Assembly (NCBI GenBank): GCA_018240525.1
Contig: JAFEFN010000017.1
Span: forward strand, 155,159 to 219,158
Reading direction: 5' to 3'
Length of the DNA: 64,000 nt
Source: Pseudomonadota bacterium
Lineage (GTDB): Bacteria; Pseudomonadota; Gammaproteobacteria; Steroidobacterales; Steroidobacteraceae
The notes under the pieces are model-generated. The model did no database searches and had not been told where the DNA came from. It saw only the letters and a list, made by a program, of their open reading frames with translations. Shown here piece after piece: positions 16,631 through 24,472 of the stretch (its first letter is position 1; every line of letters begins with the position of its first letter). Position numbers and translations under genes: made by a program.

Positions 16631-17586
16631 GTGGACCCCGCACGCGTGCCGAGCACCTCGGCAAGGACGGCCATGCGCACGGCGACCCCGTTGCGCACCT
16701 GGTCGCGGATGACCGACTGCGGCCCGTCGGCGACCTCGGGGGCGATCTCGATGCCGCGGTTCATCGGCTGGGGATGCATGACGATGGCATCGGGCCGGGC
16801 CTCCTTCAGGCGCGCGCCGGTCAGCCCCCAGGCGGCGAAGTACCGGGCGCCGTCGGGCAGGTTCGCCTGGTCCATGCGCTCCTTCTGGATCCGCAGCATC
16901 ATCACCACGTCCGCCCCGTCGATGCCGGCGCTGAAGTCGCTGCAGCGCGTCGCGCCCGCGAACTCGTGCGCCTCGGGCATGAGCGCGGGCGGGGCGACGA
17001 TGCGCAGGTCGGTGACCCCCAGCGTGCGTAGCGCGTGCCAGTTGGAGCGCGCCACGCGCGAGTGGCGGATGTCGCCGACGATGGCCACCGCGAGCCCCGC
17101 GAAGCGCTGCTTGCGCTGGTAGATGGTCAGCGCGTCGAGCAGCCCCTGGGTCGGGTGCGACAGGTGCGCCTCGCCCGCGGACAGCACGCTCACGTGCGGG
17201 GCGACGTGGTCGGCCACCAGCTGCGGTACGCCGGCCTGCGCATCGCGGATGACGAAGGCATCCACGTGCAGGGATTCCAGGGTGTAGACGGTGTCGAGCA
17301 TGCTCTCGCCCTTGACGCGCGAGGACAGCTGCATCTCGAGGTTCACCACGTGGGCCCCGAGGCGCTTGGCGGCCAGCTCGAAGCTCACCCGCGTGCGGGT
17401 CGAGGGCTCGGTGAAGAGGTTGGCGACCGTGGCGCCGGCGAGGGCCTGGCTCATGGCCGCCCGGGCGCCCAGGGGCCGCACCAGGTGCTGGGCGCGCTCC
17501 AGCAGCAGCTCGAGCTGCGGGCGGCTCAGGCCCTCGAGGGTGAGGAGGTGGCGCAGGGAGCCATCGGGACGCAGCTGCTCGGTCAT
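16627..17586 (-). CDS. pyrB: Aspartate carbamoyltransferase catalytic subunit
   Basis: 319 aa. It contains the carbamoyl-phosphate site EPSTRTRVSFE, the mobile-loop segment SRVKGESMLDT, the HPTQGLLDALTI block and the C-terminal HPQPMNRGIEI. It condenses carbamoyl phosphate and aspartate, the second step of pyrimidine synthesis. In Pseudomonas, PyrB assembles with a PyrC-like subunit; here the next gene is the pyrK-like one instead. It follows ruvX after 21 bp in the leftward gshB-tonB-yqgE-ruvX-pyrB order. Confidence 0.96.
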   Translation of the reverse strand: MTEQLRPDGSLRHLLTLEGLSRPQLELLLERAQHLVRPLGARAAMSQALAGATVANLFTEPSTRTRVSFELAAKRLGAHVVNLEMQLSSRVKGESMLDTVYTLESLHVDAFVIRDAQAGVPQLVADHVAPHVSVLSAGEAHLSHPTQGLLDALTIYQRKQRFAGLAVAIVGDIRHSRVARSNWHALRTLGVTDLRIVAPPALMPEAHEFAGATRCSDFSAGIDGADVVMMLRIQKERMDQANLPDGARYFAAWGLTGARLKEARPDAIVMHPQPMNRGIEIAPEVADGPQSVIRDQVRNGVAVRMAVLAEVLGTRAGST

Positions 17587-17607
17587 CGCTCAGGTCTTGC
17601 CTTCATC

Positions 17608-18045
17608 TCAGTGTCTTTCGCCGGCGAACCAGCGTCCCAGGATCACGGCGGCCGCGGCGCTGTCGATGTCCGCGCGCTGCACGCGCCGGCGGCGCTCGCC
17701 GCTGGCGCGCCGGCTCTTGAGGGCCGCGGTCGCCTCCAGCGAGGAGAAGCGTTCATCGACCAGATGGACCGGCAGTGCGAAGCGGCGCGCCAGCTCCGCG
17801 GCGAAGCCCCGCGCGGCGACCGTGAGCGCACTTTCCGAGCCGTCGACATTATAAGGGGCGCCGACGACGAGGCGCGCCGGGCCGAGGTCGCGCACCTGGC
17901 GGGTGATCGCCGCCCAGTCAGGGCCGGCAGGCCCCGAGACGGCCGCCGGGCGGGGCGCCGCCGCGCGCGTCAGCGAGTCGCCCGAGGCGATGCCAATGCG
18001 TTTGAGTCCGAAGTCGAAGGCGAGGACGGTTTCGGGAGCCGTCAT
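17608..18045 (-). CDS. ruvX: YqgF/RuvX-family putative pre-16S rRNA nuclease
   Basis: 145 aa RNase-H-like fold. The first strand reads AFDFGLKRIGIASG with the catalytic Asp; GAPYNVDGSES and the LVDERFSSLEA block follow, with the last acidic residue in DIDSAAA. In E. coli YqgF processes the 5' end of 16S rRNA. It follows yqgE by 21 bp, the order conserved in gammaproteobacteria. Confidence 0.94.
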   Translation of the reverse strand: MTAPETVLAFDFGLKRIGIASGDSLTRAAAPRPAAVSGPAGPDWAAITRQVRDLGPARLVVGAPYNVDGSESALTVAARGFAAELARRFALPVHLVDERFSSLEATAALKSRRASGERRRRVQRADIDSAAAAVILGRWFAGERH

Positions 18046-18066
18046 GCCCGCAGGCGAGGCCGCCGG

Positions 18067-18717
18067 CTACGCATGGCCGGCATCCGGGCTGAGGCGGTCG
18101 ACGTCGATGCCGAGCAGCTTCCAGGCACCCGCCCAGCGCTCCTCGAACGGCATCTCGAACACCACGCGCGCATCCACGGCCACCGAGGCCCAGGCGTTGT
18201 CGCGCATCTCCTTCTCGAGCTGGCCGGACTCCCACCCGGCGTAGCCGAGGGCGATGAAGGCATCCGAGGGGCCCTCGCCGCGGGCCATGGCCGCCAGCAC
18301 GTCGCGCGAGGTGGTCACCTGGATCGCATCGGACACCTTGTGCGTGTGCTCCCATTGCCCGCCGGGGCGGTGCAACACGAAGCCGCGGTCGGTATGCACC
18401 GGGCCGCCGCGCAGCACCGGTTGCCCGCCGATGTCCTCGGTGCAGGGTTCGAGCTTCATCTGGGTGAGCACGTCGGAGAGGACCATGGGCAGCGGCTTGT
18501 TCAGCACGATGCCGAGGGCCCCCTTTTCGGTGTGCTCGCAGATCAGCGCCACGGTCTGGGCGAAGTTGGGGTCCGTCAGCTGCGGCATCGCGATCAGCAG
18601 GTGGTTCGTCAGGCCTGCCGGGGTGCCCTCGGGAAAAGGCGAACGCGCCCCGGCAGCCTCCTCACTCGGGGGGGCATCGACACTCGCAGGGGAGTCGTGC
18701 TTGCCGCCCATGCTCAC
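18067..18717 (-). CDS. yqgE: YqgE/AlgH family protein (UPF0301)
   Basis: 216 aa. After a ~30-residue disordered N-terminus come the family blocks NHLLIAMPQLTDPNFAQTV, ALGIVLNKP, GGPVHTDRGFVLH and the ALGYAGWESGQLE motif. AlgH was linked to alginate regulation in Pseudomonas, but the biochemical role is unresolved. Neighbours on both sides (tonB, ruvX) match the conserved gammaproteobacterial order. Confidence 0.93.
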   Translation of the reverse strand: MSMGGKHDSPASVDAPPSEEAAGARSPFPEGTPAGLTNHLLIAMPQLTDPNFAQTVALICEHTEKGALGIVLNKPLPMVLSDVLTQMKLEPCTEDIGGQPVLRGGPVHTDRGFVLHRPGGQWEHTHKVSDAIQVTTSRDVLAAMARGEGPSDAFIALGYAGWESGQLEKEMRDNAWASVAVDARVVFEMPFEERWAGAWKLLGIDVDRLSPDAGHA

Positions 18718-18742
18718 AGTATGGGCATCGCGAGGGGGAGTC

Positions 18743-19642
18743 TCAAGGAACCGATACGGAGCCGGGCTGGGTGCGGCCGCCGGAGAACTGCCACTCGTAG
18801 GCGAAGCGCAGCACCCGGTACTTGGCGGCCAGTTCCGGGGGGAACGGGTCGAACGGGCTGGCGAGCTTCAGGATCTCGAGCGCGGCCTGGTCGAGCTCGG
18901 CACTGCCGCTGCTGCGGCGGATGAGGACGCGGTCGAGCTTGCCGTCGGCGGAGATGCCGACTTCGACCACCGGGCTGTCGTGCGCGGCCGCCACGCGCGC
19001 CACGGTGGGGTAGTTGAGCGTGCCGATGCGCTCGACCTTGCGGCGCCAGCCGTCCAGGTAGGGAGCGAGGGTGGCGGCGCGCGTGTCCGGAGTGACCCAC
19101 AGTTCGTCGCGCTGGGGGCCGCGCAGCTGGGCCGGTCCCTGCTCGTCCGGCCCCGGCTCGGCGGCGGGGGACTCGTCGATCAGCAGCGGCGGGTCGTGGG
19201 TCGTGCCCGCCTCGCCGGCCTCGGCGAGGTATCGCACGCTCGTGCTCCAGGCGATCGAGCTCAGGACCTGCTCGTCCTGGTTCTGGCCCGGCGCCTGCGT
19301 GGCATCCTCGAGCGAGCGGCCCTCGGCCGTTCCGGCATGCCTGATCGTCGGCACCGACTGGGTGCGGTTGCGCGGCGCCACGGCCTTGCGGGTGTTGCCC
19401 GAGCCGGTCTGGGTGCGCTGCGCCAGATAGGTCGCGGTCGGGTTCTTGTCCGCCTCGGGCAGCTCGTCGGAGACCAGCAGAACCTCGAGTCCCGGCGCGC
19501 TGGCCTTGTCGCTGGCTGCGGCGCTGAAGGTCAGACCGACGATGATCAGCCCGTGCAGGAGCCCGGCAAGGAACAGCATGGTGAGCAGGCGGTCCCAGAC
19601 CGGGGCCCGCCCCTCGCGCAGCATGAGCGCCCGCCGCGCCAT
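18743..19642 (-). CDS. tonB: TonB-family energy transducer
   Basis: 299 aa. One N-terminal membrane helix (about residues 18-40) is followed by a long periplasmic linker and a C-terminal TonB domain with the block YPTVARVAAAHDSPVVEVGISADGKL (shown in part; about residues 215-240) and AALEILKLASPFDPFP. TonB couples proton-motive force to outer-membrane receptors. The linker lacks the long Pro-Glu/Pro-Lys repeats of E. coli TonB. No exbB or exbD lies nearby. It sits 5 bp after gshB. Confidence 0.85.
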   Translation of the reverse strand: MARRALMLREGRAPVWDRLLTMLFLAGLLHGLIIVGLTFSAAASDKASAPGLEVLLVSDELPEADKNPTATYLAQRTQTGSGNTRKAVAPRNRTQSVPTIRHAGTAEGRSLEDATQAPGQNQDEQVLSSIAWSTSVRYLAEAGEAGTTHDPPLLIDESPAAEPGPDEQGPAQLRGPQRDELWVTPDTRAATLAPYLDGWRRKVERIGTLNYPTVARVAAAHDSPVVEVGISADGKLDRVLIRRSSGSAELDQAALEILKLASPFDPFPPELAAKYRVLRFAYEWQFSGGRTQPGSVSVP

Positions 19643-19647
19643 GGCGC

Positions 19648-20634
19648 CTAGCGACCGGCCGCGGCGCGGCGCGGCGCGGCCTTGAGGCGCCGCTCGATGG
19701 CCCCGATCAGCAGCTCGCCGATCTGGATGCCGAACTGCTTGTCCAGTTCACGGATACCGGTCGGGCTGGTGACGTTGATCTCGGTGACGAAGCCCCCGAT
19801 GACGTCCAGCCCGACGAACAGCATGCCCCTGGCGGCCAGCGCCGGCCCGATCTGGCCTGCGAGCCAGCGGTCGCGCTCGTTGAGGGGCCGCCCGATGCCC
19901 TTGGCGCCGGCGGCCAGGTTCCCGCGGTGGTCCTCGGCCGAGGGCATGCGCGCCAGTGCGTACGGCACCGGCTCGCCGTCCACGAGCAGCACGCGCGAGT
20001 CGCCTCCGGTGACGATCTCGGGCAGGTAGCGCTGGGCGATGGCAAAGACCTGCCCATAGTCGGTCAGCGTCTCGAAGACCACGCGGGCATTCAGGTCCGC
20101 CTTCTCCAGCACGAAGATCGAGCGGCCGCCCATGCCGTGCAGGGGCTTGACCACCACCTTGCCGTGCTCGCGCAGGAACTCGGCCATCTGGCCCATGTCG
20201 CGGGTGATCAGGGTCGGTGCACAGCACTGCGGGAACCAGGCCGTGTAGACCTTCTCGTTCATGTCGCGCAGGCCCTGCGGGCGGTTGACCAGGAGCACGC
20301 CCGCAGCCTCGGCGCGCTCCAGGATGTAGGTGCTGTAGATGTACTCGGTGTCGAAGGGCGGGTCCTTGCGCATCAGCAGGCAGTCAAGCGCAGCGAGCGG
20401 CTCGCTCACCGCCTCGCCGAGGGTGAACCAGCTGGCCGGGTCGGCACGCACGCTCAGCGCGCGCATGCGCCCGAAGGCGACGCCGTCGCGCATCGACAGG
20501 TCCTTCTGCTCCATGTAGCTGAGCGCAAAGCCGCGCGCCTGCGCGGCGAGCAGCATCGCCAGCGTCGAGTCCTTCGCGTAGTTGATGGCGCCGATGGGAT
20601 CCATCACCACGCCGAGTCGCTTCGGGGTCGTCAT
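19648..20634 (-). CDS. gshB: Glutathione synthetase
   Basis: 328 aa ATP-grasp enzyme. Key features: N-terminal VVMDPIGAINYAKDSTLAML, KDPPFDTEYIYSTY, the NRPQGLRDMNEK region, the glycine-rich loop VVKPLHGMGGRSIF and the C-terminal INVTSPTGIRELDKQ. It joins glycine to gamma-glutamylcysteine. ATG 20634 is preferred over a GTG 12 bases upstream because it matches the family N-terminus. It heads the leftward operon and is divergent from pilG. Confidence 0.97.
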   Translation of the reverse strand: MTTPKRLGVVMDPIGAINYAKDSTLAMLLAAQARGFALSYMEQKDLSMRDGVAFGRMRALSVRADPASWFTLGEAVSEPLAALDCLLMRKDPPFDTEYIYSTYILERAEAAGVLLVNRPQGLRDMNEKVYTAWFPQCCAPTLITRDMGQMAEFLREHGKVVVKPLHGMGGRSIFVLEKADLNARVVFETLTDYGQVFAIAQRYLPEIVTGGDSRVLLVDGEPVPYALARMPSAEDHRGNLAAGAKGIGRPLNERDRWLAGQIGPALAARGMLFVGLDVIGGFVTEINVTSPTGIRELDKQFGIQIGELLIGAIERRLKAAPRRAAAGR

Positions 20635-20975
20635 CCGGTCCTGCACAGGCGGGAAGTGGAGGGGCGATTATGCTCAGTGGCGCACGAATATGTCTGCCCT
20701 GCGCCGGCGGGGCGCCTGACAGGCCCGGCGAGCTTCGAAAAACGTGACGTGCACGGCATAGCGGGGGGTATACCGATATGTTAAAACCGCGCTGCGCTTG
20801 CCCTCAAGGCAGGGGGCCCCGCGGGAGGGGCAAGCGCCTTGTGGGACCCGGGCGCACAGGGCGTGACGCCTTCGGTTTCACGCGCGGCGGTGGCGGGCCA
20901 CGCTCTCGCGCGGTTTTGGGTGCCACGGGGCGCCCCAGGTTTAAGCCCCAGGGACATATAAGGAGTCGTCTGACC
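20635..20975. other. Intergenic region with a long structured pilG leader
   Basis: About 340 bp without a supported gene. It must hold the divergent promoters of gshB and pilG. A TATACC/TATGTT-rich patch lies at 20769-20782. Near-perfect inverted arms GCGCTTGCCCTC (20794-20805) and its complement with one extra base (20825-20837) form a strong hairpin in the pilG leader. The rest is very GC-rich with several smaller hairpins. No known riboswitch consensus was recognised. Confidence 0.5.
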
Positions 20976-21368
20976 GTGACCGGCAGCAATACCAAGCTAC
21001 AGGGTCTGAAGGTGCTCGTCATCGACGACAGCAAGACCATCCGCCGCACGGCCGAGACGCTGCTGGCGAAGGAAGGCTGCGAAGTCTTCACCGCGATCGA
21101 CGGCTTCGACGCGCTGGCCAAGATCGCCGACCACCAGCCGGACATCGTCTTCGTCGACATCATGATGCCGCGCCTGGATGGCTACCAGACCTGCTCGCTG
21201 ATCAAGCACAACAAGGTCTTCAAGGCGATTCCCGTGATCATGCTGTCCTCCAAGGACGGCCTGTTCGACCGTGCCCGCGGGCGCATCGTCGGCTCCGAGC
21301 ACTACCTGACCAAGCCCTTCACCAAGGACGAGCTGCTGTCCGCGATCGAGACCCATATCGGGAGATGA
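20976..21368 (+). CDS. pilG: Twitching motility response regulator PilG
   Basis: 130 aa stand-alone receiver domain. Acidic pocket VIDDSKTIRR, phospho-acceptor Asp61 in FVDIMMPRLDG, and the conserved Lys in LTKPFTKDEL. PilG is the CheY-like output of the Pil-Chp system that promotes pilus extension and cAMP signalling in Pseudomonas. GTG 20976 was chosen over the upstream ATG 20778: AAGGAG lies at 20960-20965 and homology starts here. First gene of the operon. Confidence 0.94.
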   Translation: MTGSNTKLQGLKVLVIDDSKTIRRTAETLLAKEGCEVFTAIDGFDALAKIADHQPDIVFVDIMMPRLDGYQTCSLIKHNKVFKAIPVIMLSSKDGLFDRARGRIVGSEHYLTKPFTKDELLSAIETHIGR

Positions 21369-21372
21369 AGGC

Positions 21373-21738
21373 ATGCCCCTGATCCTGATCGTCGACGACT
21401 CTCCAACCGAGCTGCACGTGATGCAGAAGGCGCTCGAGAAGCACGGCTTCCGCACCGCCGCGGCCGTGGACGGCGCCGAGGGCGTGCGCCTGGCGCGCGA
21501 GATCTGCCCGGACCTGATCTTCATGGACATCGTCATGCCGGGCATGAACGGCTACCAGGCGACCCGCGCACTGTCGAGCGATCCACGCACCAGTGCCATA
21601 CCGATCGTGATGGTGACTTCCAAGGGCCAGGAGACCGACCGCATCTGGGGGCTGCGCCAGGGCGCGGTGGACTACATGGTGAAGCCGGTGTCCCCCGACC
21701 AGCTCGTCGCCAAGGCCGAGGCGACGCTGGCCGCCTGA
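21373..21738 (+). CDS. pilH: Twitching motility response regulator PilH
   Basis: 121 aa receiver domain with LIVDDSPTELH, phospho-acceptor Asp52 in FMDIVMPGMNG and the Lys in YMVKPVSP. The signature VDDSPTE at the start and GYQATRALS match PilH, the second CheY-like protein of the Pil-Chp system, which favours retraction or acts as a phosphate sink. It begins 4 bases after the pilG stop. Confidence 0.94.
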   Translation: MPLILIVDDSPTELHVMQKALEKHGFRTAAAVDGAEGVRLAREICPDLIFMDIVMPGMNGYQATRALSSDPRTSAIPIVMVTSKGQETDRIWGLRQGAVDYMVKPVSPDQLVAKAEATLAA

Positions 21739-21776
21739 GCGCGGTGCGCGGCGCCAAGGGTTTGTAGCTGACAGAC

Positions 21777-22355
21777 ATGACCGAATCGTCAACGCCATCC
21801 GAAGTCGCACTGAAGTCCCTGCGCGACCGGCCCTTCGAGCTGCTCGCCGAGCTCGAGCGCCGGGGCCGCGCGGTCTCCGCGCAGCACAGCCAGGAGCCCA
21901 GCGACGGCCGCGAATGGGTGGGCGTGGCGCTGCGCATGGCCGGCGACCTGTACCTGGTGGCGCGCGAGGAGACACGCGAGGTGCTCGGCATCCCCGCGAG
22001 CACCACGCGTGTCCCCGGGGCCAAGCCCTGGATCCGCGGGCTTGCCAACGTGCGCGGCCAGCTGCTGCCGATCATCGACCTGCGCCAGTTTCTCGGCAGC
22101 GGCGTCACGCCCCTCACCCGCAACACCCGCATCGTGGTCGTGAACCACCGCGAGATCCCCGCGGGCCTGATCGTCGACGAGGTGCTCGGCTTCCGGCGCT
22201 TCGCGGAAAGTGAATTCAGCGGCGATGCCCCGCCGACCGTGGCGCGCTGCGAGCGCTACCTGGCCGGCTCCTTCCGCCGCGGCCAGGAGCAGTGGCCGGT
22301 GATCAGCCTGCGCAACATTCTCGAGAGCCCGGCGTTCGCGGAGGCCGCGGCATGA
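21777..22355 (+). CDS. pilI: CheW-like adaptor PilI
   Basis: 192 aa, CheW domain from about residue 40 to the end: GIPASTTRVPGAKPWIRG, the NVRGQLLPIIDLR coupling motif and GLIVDEVLGF. It links the receptor PilJ to the kinase ChpA. Its stop overlaps the pilJ start by 4 bases (ATGA). Confidence 0.92.
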   Translation: MTESSTPSEVALKSLRDRPFELLAELERRGRAVSAQHSQEPSDGREWVGVALRMAGDLYLVAREETREVLGIPASTTRVPGAKPWIRGLANVRGQLLPIIDLRQFLGSGVTPLTRNTRIVVVNHREIPAGLIVDEVLGFRRFAESEFSGDAPPTVARCERYLAGSFRRGQEQWPVISLRNILESPAFAEAAA

Positions 22356-24451
22356 GCGCAGTGCAGACGACACCGCGCTCGCCGCTGCCGCTGCTGCTCG
22401 GGCTCGCCACCCTGCTGCTGCTCGCCAGTGGCGTCGCCTACTACTTCGTGCAGGCCCGCGCGGGCGGTCGCGCGCACGGGATGCCGCTCGATGCCCTCTA
22501 TGGACTGGCCTTGGACGCCGACGGGGCCGTGGCCGGGGACGCTACGGCGCTCGGCCGCTTCCAGGAGCGCCAGAAGCAGCTCGAGGAGGCCGCGGCGCGC
22601 GATCCCGCCGCTCCCTTCGCCAACGACGCACGCTTTGCGCGCCTGATGAAGAACGCCAGCGCGGTGCTGCACGCGCGCAGCTCGCTCGCCGACGCCGGCA
22701 GCGCCGCGCACGACACCAGCACCCTGGTCCCGAAGCTGCTCGCCGAGGCCGGTGCGCTGGCGGCGAGCCTGCCGCCGGCCAATGCCGCGCAGACCGCGGG
22801 CGTGCTGGAGCGCTTCGAGGCGCGCGCGCAGCGCCTGCAGCTGGACGTGGCGGCGCTCACCCAGGGCGCGGCCGATCCCGGCCAGGCGGCGCAGCACATC
22901 GCTGAAAGCACCGACTACCTCGGCCAGGTGATCTCCGCCTTCGCCGGGGGCACCTCGGCCATCGCGCTGCCCAAGGTGACCGCGGCGGACTCGGCCAAGC
23001 ACCTCAAGGCGCTCGATGCGATCTACCAGGACCTGAGCGCCGCGGTCAAACGCGCCGTGAGCGCCGCCCCGGCGCTGCCCGCGGCGCAGACGGCCGCGCG
23101 CGCGATCGTCGCCGACGCGCGGGACCTGGCCTCCGCTTCCGCGAGTGCCGCCGCCACGCCGGCCGCGGCCGGCATCACCCGCTACCTGCCGCTGCTCCTG
23201 CTCGGCGGCGGCCTGGCATTTCTGCTGGCCGCCCTGGTCGGGGCGCTGCGCATGCACCGCACGGTGGAACGGCAGCGCCAGACCGCGGACGTGCAGCGCA
23301 AGGAGACGGACCGCAACCAGCAGGCGATCCTGCGCCTGCTCGATGAGCTGTCGAGCCTGGCAGACGGCGATCTCACCGTGCAGGCGACGGTCACCGAGGA
23401 CATCACCGGGGCGATCGCCGACTCGATCAACTATGCGGTGGATGCGCTGCGCGGCCTGGTCACCACCATCAACGGCTCGGCCATCCAGCTGGACAGCGCC
23501 ACGCGCCAGACGCAGTCGCTGTCCCAGCACCTGGCCAAGGCCAGCGGCGCGCAGGCCAAGCAGATCGCCTCGGCCGGCGAGTCCGCCGCCAGCATGGCCG
23601 CCTCGGTCGAGGAGGTCTCGGGCAATGCCGAGCGCGCCTCCGACGTGGCGCGTCATTCCGTGGAAGTGGCGCACAAGGGCGGCGATGCGGTGCGCCGCAC
23701 GATCGACGGCATGAACACCATCCGCGAGACCATCCAGGAGACCTCCAAGCGCATCAAGCGCCTCGGCGAGAGCTCGCAGGAGATCGGCAACATCGTCGAG
23801 CTCATCAACGACATCGCCGAGCAGACCAACATCCTGGCGCTCAACGCCTCGATCCAGTCCTCCATGGCCGGCGAGGCCGGCCGCGGCTTCGCGGTGGTGG
23901 CGGACGAGGTGCAGCGCCTGGCCGAGCGCGCCGCCGCGGCCACCAAGCAGATCGAGGTGCTGGTGCGCACCATCCAGACCGACACCAACGAGGCGGTCGT
24001 GTCCATGGAGCGCAGCACCACCGACGTGGTGGGCGGGGCCCTCCTGGCCGAGAATGCCGGGGCCGCGCTCGAGGAGATCGAACAGGTCTCCAACCAGATC
24101 GCGAGCCTGGTGCAGAACATCTCCAGCAGTGCGCGCCAGCAGACCGGGGCGGCGCAGAACATTGCCCGCAGCATGCAGAGCCTGAAGGAAATCAGCGCCC
24201 AGACCAACGAGACCACCAACGCCACCTCGAGCGCGATCGCCAAGCTCGCCGAGCTGTCGGCCGGCCTGCGCAGGTCCGCGGCCGGGTTCCGCCTGCCCGG
24301 CAGCGCCGGCGAGCGTGGCGCGGCCGCCGCCCCGCCCGGCAAGCCGGCGGCAGCGCCGGCGGCCACACCGCCGCCGCCCGGTGCGCCACGTCGCGGCGCA
24401 GAGGCCGCGGCGGCGAGCCCCAAGGTACGCTCTGCGCTCGGCGGATCGTGA
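22352..24451 (+). CDS. pilJ: Methyl-accepting chemotaxis protein PilJ
   Basis: 699 aa. Two membrane helices, about residues 13-32 and 275-295, flank a helical periplasmic PilJ sensor region. A HAMP-like segment and a long coiled-coil signalling domain follow, with the hairpin tip QTNILALNASIQSSMAGEAG and GRGFAVVADEVQRLAERA. PilJ senses pilus/surface contact in Pseudomonas. The C-terminal ~55 residues are Ala/Pro-rich. ATG 22352, overlapping the pilI stop, starts the first membrane helix. No methyltransferase gene (pilK) follows. Confidence 0.94.
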   Translation: MSAVQTTPRSPLPLLLGLATLLLLASGVAYYFVQARAGGRAHGMPLDALYGLALDADGAVAGDATALGRFQERQKQLEEAAARDPAAPFANDARFARLMKNASAVLHARSSLADAGSAAHDTSTLVPKLLAEAGALAASLPPANAAQTAGVLERFEARAQRLQLDVAALTQGAADPGQAAQHIAESTDYLGQVISAFAGGTSAIALPKVTAADSAKHLKALDAIYQDLSAAVKRAVSAAPALPAAQTAARAIVADARDLASASASAAATPAAAGITRYLPLLLLGGGLAFLLAALVGALRMHRTVERQRQTADVQRKETDRNQQAILRLLDELSSLADGDLTVQATVTEDITGAIADSINYAVDALRGLVTTINGSAIQLDSATRQTQSLSQHLAKASGAQAKQIASAGESAASMAASVEEVSGNAERASDVARHSVEVAHKGGDAVRRTIDGMNTIRETIQETSKRIKRLGESSQEIGNIVELINDIAEQTNILALNASIQSSMAGEAGRGFAVVADEVQRLAERAAAATKQIEVLVRTIQTDTNEAVVSMERSTTDVVGGALLAENAGAALEEIEQVSNQIASLVQNISSSARQQTGAAQNIARSMQSLKEISAQTNETTNATSSAIAKLAELSAGLRRSAAGFRLPGSAGERGAAAAPPGKPAAAPAATPPPPGAPRRGAEAAAASPKVRSALGGS

Positions 24452-24472
24452 TGCACCTGCGAGAGCGCTTGC

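Noticed and set aside
20783..20975. c-di-GMP-I riboswitch in the pilG leader
   Set aside because: A CGCACAGGGC stretch recalls the GEMM core, but the other conserved segments are missing.
20778..20975. N-terminal extension of pilG from ATG 20778
   Set aside because: Gly/Arg-rich, no ribosome site, and absent from PilG proteins; the GTG at 20976 has AAGGAG.
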